DNA from: Lactobacillus gasseri ATCC 33323 = JCM 1131 | GTDB lineage: Bacteria > Bacillota > Bacilli > Lactobacillales > Lactobacillaceae | Reading direction: 5' to 3' | DNA length: 64,000 nt | NCBI RefSeq assembly: GCF_000014425.1 | Contig: NC_008530.1 | Span: 248,001-312,000, forward strand | Shown here: piece after piece, positions 1 through 8,707 of the stretch | Layout: every line of letters begins with the position of its first letter | Numbering within the stretch: position 1 is the first letter of the stretch | Program-made: the position numbers and the translations under genes | The notes under the pieces: model-generated | Database searches by the model: none | What the model saw: the letters and a program-made list of their open reading frames with translations, nothing else | Told to the model about the DNA's origin: nothing

Positions 1-1
1 A

Positions 2-862
2 GAAAAGAATCCGCCTTATGAAACCTTTGCTTTTGAAAAGCATATGCCCAAATTAAATACTGCTAATCCAGAAGTACAGGATTTCTTATTGGAAATTGCA
101 ACTTATTGGGTAAAATATTTTGATATTGATGCTTGGCGCTTAGATGTAGCAAATGAAGTTGACCACCACTTTTGGAAGAGATTCCACGACGAATTAATTA
201 AAATTAAGCCAGATTTCTATATTGTTGGAGAAATATGGCATTCAGCTCGTCCGTGGCTTCAAGGAGATCAATTTACAGGTGTAATGAACTATCCGTATAC
301 TTTGCAAATTGAGGATCATTTTTTTAAGCATAAGTTAGATGGCAAGGAACTTAGCGAACACTTAACTGATCAATTAATGATGTATCCAGATATTGTTAAC
401 CAAGCGATGATGAATATGCTTGATTCGCATGATACAGCTCGAATTTTGACTTTAGCAAACGGTAATCAAGATTTAGCTTTACAAGCTATAGCTTATGAGT
501 TCGTTCAACCTGGGATACCATGTATTTATTATGGAACAGAAATGGGGATGAGCGGCGATAACGATCCTGATTGTCGTAAGCCAATGGATTGGGGTAAGTT
601 AAATGGCCCAGTCTGGAAGAGGGTTTATGAATTGGTTAAATTCCGTTTAGACCATCAGGATACTTTAAATCAAGGCGATGTGAAGTTAACGGTAACAGAA
701 AATGATCTACTAAAAGTTGAACGAACAGGAAAAGAAACAATAAATGCCTACTATAATACCAGTGATCATGATATCAAAATTGATAAAAAACCATCGCTTA
801 GTCAAAATTATGAAGATGGTATTTTGGCGCCAGATGGCTTTTTGGTAGAAGTAAAAGCTTAA
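2..862 (+). CDS. GH13 neopullulanase / maltogenic amylase-like glycosidase (3' part)
   Basis: This is the C-terminal part of an intracellular alpha-glycosidase that hydrolyses maltodextrins, cyclodextrins or pullulan fragments. The open frame runs off the left edge, so the start is missing. The GH13 catalytic residues are visible: the nucleophile Asp in AWRLDVANE, the acid/base Glu in VGEIWHS, and the transition-state Asp in MLDSHDTAR. The usual short beta-sandwich C-terminal domain follows. It lies directly upstream of the maltose phosphorylase operon and ends in its own terminator, which fits a role in feeding maltose and maltodextrins into that pathway. Neopullulanase, maltogenic amylase and cyclomaltodextrinase cannot be told apart from this fragment. 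Confidence 0.85.
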   Translation, partial: EKNPPYETFAFEKHMPKLNTANPEVQDFLLEIATYWVKYFDIDAWRLDVANEVDHHFWKRFHDELIKIKPDFYIVGEIWHSARPWLQGDQFTGVMNYPYTLQIEDHFFKHKLDGKELSEHLTDQLMMYPDIVNQAMMNMLDSHDTARILTLANGNQDLALQAIAYEFVQPGIPCIYYGTEMGMSGDNDPDCRKPMDWGKLNGPVWKRVYELVKFRLDHQDTLNQGDVKLTVTENDLLKVERTGKETINAYYNTSDHDIKIDKKPSLSQNYEDGILAPDGFLVEVKA

Positions 863-873
863 ATTTATGATAA

Positions 874-907
874 GAAAAAGCAGCGATAAGAAGCTGCTTT
901 TTTTCTT
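874..907 (+). terminator. Rho-independent terminator after the GH13 gene
   Basis: The stem AAAAGCAGC / GCTGCTTTT with a short loop is followed by a run of T. It ends the partial GH13 gene and separates it from the maltose operon promoter. Confidence 0.85.
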
Positions 908-942
908 ATAATTTTTTGATACCGGTAACATGAAAATAATCA

Positions 943-971
943 TTGTGAAGCGCTTTCAATCAATGGATAAT
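943..971 (+). promoter_or_regulatory. Maltose operon promoter with overlapping cre-like box
   Basis: TTGTGA (943-948) and GATAAT (966-971) are separated by 17 bases. A near-palindromic cre-like box (944-958, core GAAGCGCTTTC) covers the -35 and the spacer, so CcpA/HPr-Ser-P binding there would block RNA polymerase (inference from the family). A perfect 8-base palindrome, TACCGGTA, lies upstream at 920-927 and could be a LacI-family (MalR-like) operator. Confidence 0.6.
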
Positions 972-1015
972 AGACTTGTAAACAAAAAACCTCACAGAAG
1001 TGATGGAGAATGATG

Positions 1016-3286
1016 ATGAAGAGAATTTTTGAAGTTGATCCTTGGAAAGTAACAACGCATGAATTTTCTAAGGAAGATAAAAGATTACAAGAAAGTATTA
1101 CCGCAATTGGTAATGATTATATGGGAATGAGAGGAAACTTTGAAGAAGGCTATTCTGGCGATACTCTTCAAGGTACCTATTTAGCAGGTGTTTGGTTCCC
1201 AGATAAAACTGTTGTTGGTTGGTGGAAGAATGGTTATCCAAAATACTTTGGTAAGACTCCTAATGCACCAAGCTTCATCGGAATTGGAATTACTGTTAAT
1301 GGTGAAAAGCTTGATTTAGCAAAAGTTAAATTTAGTGATTTTGAGTTATCACTTGATATGCATCAAGGCCTTCTCTCAAGAAGTTTTATCTATGAAGGAA
1401 AAGATGTCAAAGTTAAGTTTGAATTTGAACGTTTTCTTCATATTATTCAAAAAGAAGCAGCTCTAATTAAAGTTAAAGCAACTGTACTTGAAGGACATGC
1501 AAAAATTGATTTTGATTCAACTTTAGATGGAACAGTTGTTAACGAAGATAGTAATTATGATGAACGTTTCTGGATCCCACTTGGTGAAGATAAGGATAGA
1601 AGAACTATCCAAGTAAAAACTAAGCCAAATCCATATGAAGTTCCCCAATTTACGGTTTTACTTAAGCAAGCATTACGTCATAACGGGAAAGCACTTCAAG
1701 GTGAAGTAACAACTGACGAAGCTAAGTTAAGTGAAAAGCTTTCGGTTGAATTAGATCAAGGTCAAAGTTATGAGCTTGAAAAAGACGTTATTGTTGTGAC
1801 AAGTCGTGACATTGAAGAGAAAGATCAAGCTGATGTTGCTGAAGACTTCATGAAAAAGCTGCAAACTAAGAGCTTTGAAGAGAACTTAGCTGAGCATACA
1901 GCTACTTGGAAAAAGCGCTGGGAAACAAGTGATGTTGAAATTGATGGGGATGCAGCTGCTCAACAAGGTATCCGTTTCAATATTCTTCAATTGTTTATGA
2001 CTTACTATGGTGAAGATGAAAGATTAAATGTCGGTCCCAAAGGATTTACCGGTGAAAAATATGGCGGTGCTACTTATTGGGACACAGAAGCATTTATTGT
2101 TCCAATGTACTTAGCTATTACTAAGCCAAGTGTTACTAAAGCATTGCTTCAATATCGTCATAATCAATTACCAGGCGCTTATCACAATGCTAAAGAACAA
2201 GGCCTCCCAGGTGCGTTATTCCCAATGGTTACTTTTAATGGTATTGAATGCCACAACGAATGGGAAATTACTTTTGAAGAAATCCACCGAAATGCTGATA
2301 TTCCACATGCAATTGCAATGTACACCGAATATACTGGCGACGATAGCTATGTTAAAAACGAAGGCATGGATGTCTTAGTTGGAACTGCAAGATTCTGGGC
2401 AGCTAGAGTTCATTGGTCTAAATGGCGTAATAAATATGTAATGCATGGTGTTACTGGACCAAATGAGTACGAAAATAATGTTAACAATAACTGGTTCACT
2501 AGTACTATGGCAAGATGGCTTTTGAAATATACTTTAGAGCGTTTGCCGCTTGCAACTAAAGAAGCTCAAGAAAGAGTCCATGTCACTGAGGAAGAAAAAG
2601 AAAAGTGGCAAGACATTGTTGATAAGATTTATCTTCCAGAAGATAAAGATTTGGGTATTTTCTTACAACAAGATGACTTCCTTGATAAAGAAATTCGCCC
2701 AGTAAGCGAAATTGAAGATCAAAGACCAATTAATCAGCACTGGTCATGGGATAAGATTTTAAGATCGCCATTTATCAAGCAAGCAGATGTATTACAAGGA
2801 ATCTACTTCTTCCCAGAAAATTACACTAAAGAACAAAAGGAGAAGAACTTTGATTTTTATGAACCACTAACTGTTCATGAAAGTTCATTATCTCCTTCAA
2901 TTCACTCAGTTTTGGCAGCTGAACTAGGGAAGAAAGATAAGGCTGTTGAGCTTTATGAAAGAACTGCAAGGCTTGACTTAGATAATTACAACAACGATAC
3001 GGTTGACGGTTTGCACATTACTTCAATGAGTGGTTCATGGCTAGCAATCGTGCAAGGTTTCGCAGGCATGCGTTATGATCACGATCAATTAAAATTTAAG
3101 CTATTTATCCCAGATAATTGGAATCATTACAGCTTCAAGATTAATTATCGCGGTCGCTTGATTGAAGTTTATGTCGATCATCAAGAAACTAAGATTTCAC
3201 TACTCAAAGGTGAAGATCTCGAGATTTTAGTTAATGATCAAAAAGTTATGCTAAAAGAAGGTGAAACTGAATGCTTAAAGGCTTAA
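1016..3286 (+). CDS. mapA: Maltose phosphorylase (GH65)
   Basis: The enzyme phosphorolyses maltose with inorganic phosphate to beta-D-glucose 1-phosphate and glucose in the cytoplasm. The protein is about 756 aa, normal for the family. The GH65 signature HGVTGPNEYENNVNNNWF is present, with the catalytic acid Glu near residue 484. Three ATG codons occur in tandem (1010, 1013, 1016); GGAG at 1005-1008 is correctly spaced only for the third, so that start is chosen. The gene overlaps the following beta-phosphoglucomutase gene by 16 bases. That enzyme uses the product, and the overlap indicates translational coupling. The cre-like box in the promoter implies glucose repression. Confidence 0.95.
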   Translation: MKRIFEVDPWKVTTHEFSKEDKRLQESITAIGNDYMGMRGNFEEGYSGDTLQGTYLAGVWFPDKTVVGWWKNGYPKYFGKTPNAPSFIGIGITVNGEKLDLAKVKFSDFELSLDMHQGLLSRSFIYEGKDVKVKFEFERFLHIIQKEAALIKVKATVLEGHAKIDFDSTLDGTVVNEDSNYDERFWIPLGEDKDRRTIQVKTKPNPYEVPQFTVLLKQALRHNGKALQGEVTTDEAKLSEKLSVELDQGQSYELEKDVIVVTSRDIEEKDQADVAEDFMKKLQTKSFEENLAEHTATWKKRWETSDVEIDGDAAAQQGIRFNILQLFMTYYGEDERLNVGPKGFTGEKYGGATYWDTEAFIVPMYLAITKPSVTKALLQYRHNQLPGAYHNAKEQGLPGALFPMVTFNGIECHNEWEITFEEIHRNADIPHAIAMYTEYTGDDSYVKNEGMDVLVGTARFWAARVHWSKWRNKYVMHGVTGPNEYENNVNNNWFTSTMARWLLKYTLERLPLATKEAQERVHVTEEEKEKWQDIVDKIYLPEDKDLGIFLQQDDFLDKEIRPVSEIEDQRPINQHWSWDKILRSPFIKQADVLQGIYFFPENYTKEQKEKNFDFYEPLTVHESSLSPSIHSVLAAELGKKDKAVELYERTARLDLDNYNNDTVDGLHITSMSGSWLAIVQGFAGMRYDHDQLKFKLFIPDNWNHYSFKINYRGRLIEVYVDHQETKISLLKGEDLEILVNDQKVMLKEGETECLKA

Positions 3287-3933
3287 TTTTTGACTTAGAT
3301 GGAGTTTTAACTAACTCAGCTGTTTACCACTTGACTGCTTGGAATAATTTGGCTAAAGAATTAGGAATTAACCTAACAGACGAACAGCTTGATAGTTTAA
3401 GAGGTATTTCAAGAATGGATTCATTAAATTTGATCTTGAAATACGGTGGTCAAGAAAATAAATATTCTGAAGCAGAAAAAGAAAAATTTGCTGAAGAAAA
3501 GAATACTAAGTTTGTTGAACAAGTTGAAAAGATGACGCCAGCAGATATTTTACCGGGCATTCCTGAATTACTTAGTGATGCAAAGAAGCAAAATTTAAAG
3601 ATGGTTATTGCTTCTGCCTCAAAAAACGCACCTAAGATCTTAACTAAATTAGGAATTATGGATGAGTTTGATGGCATTGTTGATCCAGCTACTCTTCATC
3701 GAGGAAAACCAGATCCAGAAATTTATGAAAAAGCACAAAAATTACTGGGTTTAAATGCAAATGAAGTTATTAGCTTTGAAGATGCTCAAGCTGGTGTTCA
3801 ATCAATTAAGAGTGCTGGACAATTTGCAGTAGGGATTGGAGATAAAGAAGTCTTAAAAGAGGCTGATTATATTGTCCCAACTACTAAAGAATTAAAACTT
3901 TCAGAAATTGAATCAGTTTTTAATAAAAAATAA
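3271..3933 (+). CDS. pgmB: Beta-phosphoglucomutase
   Basis: This HAD-superfamily enzyme converts beta-glucose 1-phosphate, made by the upstream maltose phosphorylase, to glucose 6-phosphate for glycolysis. The N-terminal motif FDLDGVLTNSA carries the phospho-accepting Asp8 and the general acid/base Asp10. The cap domain follows, then the motif II Ser (IASAS), Lys, and the acidic motif SFEDAQAGVQ that binds Mg2+. Its 220 aa match the family. It starts inside the end of mapA and is followed by the transporter ATPase after 20 bases, so it belongs to the same operon. Confidence 0.95.
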   Translation: MLKGLIFDLDGVLTNSAVYHLTAWNNLAKELGINLTDEQLDSLRGISRMDSLNLILKYGGQENKYSEAEKEKFAEEKNTKFVEQVEKMTPADILPGIPELLSDAKKQNLKMVIASASKNAPKILTKLGIMDEFDGIVDPATLHRGKPDPEIYEKAQKLLGLNANEVISFEDAQAGVQSIKSAGQFAVGIGDKEVLKEADYIVPTTKELKLSEIESVFNKK

Positions 3934-3953
3934 GAGGGAAGTAGGGAAAGAGA

Positions 3954-5057
3954 ATGGTTGAAGTAGATTTAAACCATATCTATAAAAAGTACGAAGGAAA
4001 TGATAAATATTCAGTTAATGACTTTGATTTACACATCAAAGACAAGGAATTTATCGTTTTTGTTGGGCCATCTGGTTGTGGTAAGTCAACTACTTTAAGA
4101 ATGGTTGCTGGTCTGGAAGATATTTCTAAGGGTACTTTAGAAATTGACCATAAAGTAATGAACGATGTTGCTCCTAAAGATAGAAACATCGCCATGGTAT
4201 TCCAGAACTATGCTTTATACCCTCACATGTCAATTTACGACAACATGGCTTTTGGATTGAAACTTCGGCACTACAAGAAAGATGAAATCGATAAACGGGT
4301 TAAACATGCTGCTGAAATTTTAGGCTTGTCTGAATACCTTGATAAAAAGCCATCAGAACTATCTGGTGGTCAAAGACAGCGTGTTGCCTTAGGGCGTGCA
4401 ATTGTTCGAGATGCACCAATCTTCTTGATGGACGAACCTTTATCAAACCTAGATGCAAAATTACGTGTCACAATGCGTGCTGAAATTGCTAAATTACACC
4501 AAAACTTAGGAACTACTACTATCTATGTTACTCACGATCAAACTGAAGCCATGACTTTAGCTGACCGAGTAGTTGTTATGTCAGTTGGTCAAGTTCAGCA
4601 GATCGGAACGCCACTTGAAGTTTATAACAAGCCTGTAAATATGTTTGTTGCTGGTTTTATTGGTTCTCCGCAAATGAACTTCTTCAATGTTCACTTTAAA
4701 GGTAATCGAATTAGTGATGGCAAAGGATTAAATATCGAAATTCCTGAGGGTAAGGCTAAGATGCTTAAAGATAAGGGATATGAAGATAAAGACTTAGTCT
4801 TTGGTATTCGTCCAGAAGACATTCACTCAGAAGAAGCCTTCCTTGAAACTTGGCCAAATCAAACTGTTAAATCTACAGTTGTCGTTTCTGAGTTGCTGGG
4901 ATCAACGATTCAACTTTATCAAAAAGTAGACGGCACAGAATTTGTAGCTATCGTAAATGCCCGTGATTACCATACTCCAGGCGATAAGGTAGAAATGGGA
5001 TTTGACGTTAACAAAGCTCACTTCTTTGATAAAGATACAACGAATGCAATTCGTTAA
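3954..5057 (+). CDS. msmK: Sugar ABC transporter ATP-binding protein, MsmK/MalK type
   Basis: This is the ATPase that powers the maltodextrin importer encoded downstream. Its 367 aa show Walker [10 protein letters not shown] (about 38-46), Q-loop VFQNYALYP, signature LSGGQRQR (about 136) and Walker B FLMDEP (about 160), and end in an OB-fold regulatory domain with the FGIRPEDI motif typical of CUT1 ATPases. MsmK-type ATPases in lactobacilli and streptococci often energise several sugar importers; whether this one is shared cannot be seen here. A strong hairpin and a second inverted repeat separate it from the binding-protein gene. Confidence 0.93.
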   Translation: MVEVDLNHIYKKYEGNDKYSVNDFDLHIKDKEFIVFVGPSGCGKSTTLRMVAGLEDISKGTLEIDHKVMNDVAPKDRNIAMVFQNYALYPHMSIYDNMAFGLKLRHYKKDEIDKRVKHAAEILGLSEYLDKKPSELSGGQRQRVALGRAIVRDAPIFLMDEPLSNLDAKLRVTMRAEIAKLHQNLGTTTIYVTHDQTEAMTLADRVVVMSVGQVQQIGTPLEVYNKPVNMFVAGFIGSPQMNFFNVHFKGNRISDGKGLNIEIPEGKAKMLKDKGYEDKDLVFGIRPEDIHSEEAFLETWPNQTVKSTVVVSELLGSTIQLYQKVDGTEFVAIVNARDYHTPGDKVEMGFDVNKAHFFDKDTTNAIR

Positions 5058-5058
5058 C

Positions 5059-5130
5059 TTGCAGAAGAGGACGCTTCTGCAAATATTAATTAAGCTTACA
5101 ACGAGTGTGAAACTTGGTTCACGGTTGTAA
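5059..5130 (+). other. Two intercistronic hairpins between msmK and the binding-protein gene
   Basis: The first hairpin pairs TTGCAGAAG (5059-5067) with CTTCTGCAA (5074-5082) and has no U-run, so it is not a classic terminator. The second pairs TTACAAC (5096-5102) with GTTGTAA (5124-5130), with an inner GTGAA/TTCAC stem. Structures like these often protect the 3' end of upstream mRNA or the 5' end of a processed binding-protein transcript. That role is inferred. Confidence 0.55.
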
Positions 5131-5167
5131 TAATGTGTTTAGCCTTTTATGGCTAGGAGGAAATATC

Positions 5168-6385
5168 ATGAAGTTATGGAAAAAATTGGCTTTAGGTAGT
5201 GTCGTAGCTTTATCAGCTATTTCATTAACTGCCTGTGGTAAGAGTTCTAATTCAAACGAATCAAAGAGCTCAGATAAACAACTAACCCTTTGGGTAGATA
5301 CAGCTCGTGTTAGTTGGTACAAGGGTGTTGTAAAAGACTTTGAAAAAGAACACCCTAACATTAAAGTTAAGGTTACCCAAAACCCTAATGGTTCTGCTAA
5401 TGCTAAGACTGACGTTGGTAAGGACCCTTCAAAGGCCGCAGATGTTTTTGGTGTTCCAAACGACCAATTAGGTCAAATGGCAGATTCAGGTTATATTAAC
5501 CCACTTTCACCATCTGATACTAAGGAAATTAAGAAGAACTCAGTTCCAGAAGCATATAAGGGTGCTGAATGGAAAGGTAAGCTTTACGCATATCCATATG
5601 CAGAACAAGCTCAAACCGTTTACTACGACAAGTCTAAGCTTTCTCCAGAAGATGTTAAATCTTGGAAGACCATGACTTCTAAAGGTGTAGTTGCAACCGA
5701 CTTTACTAATGCTTACGTAATGTGGCCAGTAATGTTCTCAGCAGGCACTAAGCTATTTGGTGATAGCGGAGAAGAAGTAAAAGGTTCCACATTTGACTCA
5801 CAAAATGGTGTCAACGCAATGAAATGGTATGCAGAACAAAAGAACAACAAGGGTGTTATGCAAACCTCTAACGCACTTAACCAATTAAAGAAGGGTCACG
5901 CTCAAGCTATCTTAGATGGTCCATGGAATGCAGCAAACATTAAGAAGATCTTAGGTAAGAACTTAGGTGTTGCTCCATATCCAACTATTGAACTTGGTGG
6001 CAAGACTGCTCAAATGGAAGCTTTCTTAGGTATTGAATGTTTCGCAGTTAACTCTCATACTTCTAACGCTAAGAATGCTGCAATTTTGGCTAAATACTTA
6101 TCAAACAAGGAAAACCAATTAATTGTTCACAAGAATGCTGGTGAAATTCCTGTAAACAAGGCAGCTCAAAATACTGCAGAAGTTAAGAATGACCCAGTAG
6201 CTAAGGCTGTAATTCAAATGGCACAACCAGGTTACTCAGTTCTTCAACCAAAATTGCCACAAATGTCAATCTTCTGGAACGACTCAGCTCCATTAATTAG
6301 TGGTGCATACGACGGCAAGATTAAGCCATCACAATACAAGACTAAGCTTGCTAAATTACAAAAGAGTATTTCTAAGAAAGAATAA
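5168..6385 (+). CDS. malE: Maltose/maltodextrin ABC transporter substrate-binding lipoprotein
   Basis: This extracellular solute-binding protein (family 1) captures maltodextrins and delivers them to the two permeases downstream. The start at 5168 is set by the strong AGGAGG seven bases upstream; a frame-open extension upstream lacks a binding site and a signal. The N-terminus is a lipoprotein signal (MKLWKKLALGS, hydrophobic core, lipobox LTAC with Cys at about 23), followed by a Ser/Asn-rich linker. The mature part has the SBP_bac fold signatures LTLWVD and GVPNDQLGQMADSGY. The length is 405 aa. The codon choice is strongly biased, which suggests high expression. Confidence 0.92.
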   Translation: MKLWKKLALGSVVALSAISLTACGKSSNSNESKSSDKQLTLWVDTARVSWYKGVVKDFEKEHPNIKVKVTQNPNGSANAKTDVGKDPSKAADVFGVPNDQLGQMADSGYINPLSPSDTKEIKKNSVPEAYKGAEWKGKLYAYPYAEQAQTVYYDKSKLSPEDVKSWKTMTSKGVVATDFTNAYVMWPVMFSAGTKLFGDSGEEVKGSTFDSQNGVNAMKWYAEQKNNKGVMQTSNALNQLKKGHAQAILDGPWNAANIKKILGKNLGVAPYPTIELGGKTAQMEAFLGIECFAVNSHTSNAKNAAILAKYLSNKENQLIVHKNAGEIPVNKAAQNTAEVKNDPVAKAVIQMAQPGYSVLQPKLPQMSIFWNDSAPLISGAYDGKIKPSQYKTKLAKLQKSISKKE

Positions 6386-6421
6386 TCTTGAAAAATCACA
6401 TAAGCAAAGGTTTGATTAATT

Positions 6422-7777
6422 ATGTTTAAGAAAAAACATGCTACGCCTGCGGTTACCTTAAAGGAAACGTGGAAAGATGGAGATACCGTAACCAAATTAA
6501 CATTCTTCATCATGGGTTTAAATGCTATTAAGCATCGGCAATGGCTAAAAGGATTTTCGCTTTTATTTTCCGAAATTATATTTTTAATTTGGTTCTTTTT
6601 AAGTGGAATTCATTCAATTGCTGGCTTGAGTAATTTAGGTGCAATAAAAACCAAACGAGTTGTGTTTGATAAAGCACAGGGAGTATATGTTACTCAACAA
6701 CCAGATAATTCAGTTTTGATCTTATTATTTGGTATTTTAGCTTTATTCATCGTTGCTGGAATTATTTACTTATATATCATTAATCTGAAATCTAATAAGC
6801 ATACTTTCTTATTAGAAAAGAGACATGAACATATTCCAACTAACCGTGAAGAGATTGCATCTTTGTTTGACCAAAGATTACATGCAACCTTGATGACAAT
6901 TCCAATCGTTTTAATTATCTTGTTTACTGTTTTGCCAACTGTCTTCATGATTTCGATGGCCTTCACTAACTATGATCGTCAACACTCAATCGGATTTTCA
7001 TGGACTGGTTTTCAAGCATTTGGAAACGTGTTAGGAGGAGACTTAGCTGGTACTTTCTTCCCAGTTCTAGGTTGGACTTTGATTTGGGCAGTGGCAGCTA
7101 CTGCTACTACTTTCTTCTTTGGAGTCTTGCTTGCACTTTTGATTGAATCAAAGGGAATCAAGCACAAGAACTTATGGAGAACAATCTTTGTAATTGTTTA
7201 TGCTGTACCACAATTCGTTTCTCTATTAATGATGGCACAATTCCTAGATTATCAAGGACCATTAAATACATTGCTTATGAACTGGGGCTGGATTAGCCAC
7301 CCAATTCACTTCATTGATAATCAGGCTAGTCCACTTGTCGCAAGAATTACAGTTATTGTGGTTAACATGTGGATTGGTATCCCAGTTTCAATGTTAACTT
7401 CAACTGCTATTATTCAAAACTTACCTCAAGACCAAATTGAAGCTGCACGTATTGATGGTGCAAGCCCAGTACAAATTTTTAATCACATTACATTCCCACA
7501 AATTCTCTTTGTAATGTCTCCAGCTTTGATTCAGCAATTTATTGGTAACATCAACAACTTCAATGTTATCTACTTACTGACTGGTGGTGCGCCAATGAAC
7601 AATAACTACAACGGCGCTGGTTCGACTGACTTGCTAGTAACTTGGCTATATAACTTAACATTTGGTCAAGAGCAACGCTACAATGCGTCAGCTGTCTTAG
7701 GTATCTTGATCTTTATCATTAGTGCCACATTTTCACTAATTGCATATCGTCATACTAATGCGTACAAGGAGGGCTAA
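6422..7777 (+). CDS. malF: Maltodextrin ABC transporter permease MalF
   Basis: This is an inner permease subunit of the CUT1 importer. The 451-aa protein begins with a cytosolic segment and two membrane helices joined by a small extracellular domain, as in MalF of Gram-positives. The BPD_transp_1 core follows, with the EAA motif near IEAARIDGASPVQIFNHITFP, which contacts the ATPase. It lies 36 bases after the binding protein and 2 bases before MalG, so the three are co-translated. A weak AAAGG ribosome site precedes the ATG. Confidence 0.92.
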   Translation: MFKKKHATPAVTLKETWKDGDTVTKLTFFIMGLNAIKHRQWLKGFSLLFSEIIFLIWFFLSGIHSIAGLSNLGAIKTKRVVFDKAQGVYVTQQPDNSVLILLFGILALFIVAGIIYLYIINLKSNKHTFLLEKRHEHIPTNREEIASLFDQRLHATLMTIPIVLIILFTVLPTVFMISMAFTNYDRQHSIGFSWTGFQAFGNVLGGDLAGTFFPVLGWTLIWAVAATATTFFFGVLLALLIESKGIKHKNLWRTIFVIVYAVPQFVSLLMMAQFLDYQGPLNTLLMNWGWISHPIHFIDNQASPLVARITVIVVNMWIGIPVSMLTSTAIIQNLPQDQIEAARIDGASPVQIFNHITFPQILFVMSPALIQQFIGNINNFNVIYLLTGGAPMNNNYNGAGSTDLLVTWLYNLTFGQEQRYNASAVLGILIFIISATFSLIAYRHTNAYKEG

Positions 7778-7779
7778 AA

Positions 7780-8637
7780 ATGAAGTCTTATCATAATCAA
7801 AGAAAGATTGCTTTAATCTTTAGATATGTTCTATTAGCCATCTTGGCCGTTTTATGGATATTCCCAATTATTTGGATTATTTTAGCTAGTTTTTCATACA
7901 ACAACACAGGATTCATATCTACTATTTGGCCAGATAAGTTTACTTGGCAAAACTATATTGGTATTTTTACTAACTCACAGTATCCATTTGTTAACTGGGT
8001 ATTAAATACATTGTTTGTCGCTGTTATCTCAGCAACATTATCAACTTTTGTTACAATTGCGGTTGCTTATGTATTATCAAGATTACGTTTCCGCTTCCGT
8101 AAACCCTTCTTACAAATTGCCTTAGTTTTAGGGATGTTCCCAGGTTTCATGTCAATGATTGCTTTGTACTACATCTTAAAGGCTTTGAACATGTTAAACC
8201 TTGGTGGCTTGATCTTAGTTTACGTTGGTGGTGCAGGATTAGGTTTCTACATTGCTAAAGGATTCTTTGACACAATGCCACGTGCAATTGATGAAGCTGC
8301 TGAAATTGATGGTGCGACTAAGTGGCAAGTATTTATTCATATTGGATTGCCGCTTTCAAAACCAATGATTGTTTATACTGCACTTACTTCATTCATGGCT
8401 CCATGGGTAGACTTCATTTTCTCAGGTATTATCCTCTCTACTTCTGGAAATCCGAAGACCTACACGGTTGCCTATGGTTTGTACAACATGGTCCACTCTT
8501 CAAAGGGTATGATGGCTCAATTCTTTACTCAATTCATTGCTGGTTGTGTGGTTATCGCTATTCCAATTACAATTTTGTTCATTGTAATGCAGAAGTTCTA
8601 CGTTAACGGAATTACAGCAGGTGCTGATAAGGGTTAA
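7780..8637 (+). CDS. malG: Maltodextrin ABC transporter permease MalG
   Basis: This second permease subunit of the maltodextrin importer is 285 aa long with about six membrane helices. Its EAA loop (DEAAEIDGATKWQVFIHIGLP) docks on the MsmK-like ATPase. Translation starts only 2 bases after malF, with AAGGAG located in the last malF codons. A terminator follows immediately, so the import cassette proper ends here. Confidence 0.92.
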   Translation: MKSYHNQRKIALIFRYVLLAILAVLWIFPIIWIILASFSYNNTGFISTIWPDKFTWQNYIGIFTNSQYPFVNWVLNTLFVAVISATLSTFVTIAVAYVLSRLRFRFRKPFLQIALVLGMFPGFMSMIALYYILKALNMLNLGGLILVYVGGAGLGFYIAKGFFDTMPRAIDEAAEIDGATKWQVFIHIGLPLSKPMIVYTALTSFMAPWVDFIFSGIILSTSGNPKTYTVAYGLYNMVHSSKGMMAQFFTQFIAGCVVIAIPITILFIVMQKFYVNGITAGADKG

Positions 8638-8656
8638 TCAAATTAAAGTTTATGTG

Positions 8657-8693
8657 AAAAAAGTGTTCTGCGTTTGCAGGACACTTTTTATTT
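8657..8693 (+). terminator. Terminator between malG and the glucosidase
   Basis: The stem AAAAGTGTTCTGC / GCAGGACACTTTT (one G-U pair) with a GTTT loop is followed by T-rich sequence. The AAAGGAG of the next gene follows directly, so this is probably a partial terminator that reduces, but does not abolish, transcription into the glucosidase gene; no separate promoter is evident. Confidence 0.8.
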
Positions 8694-8707
8694 AAAGGAG
8701 AAAATTT

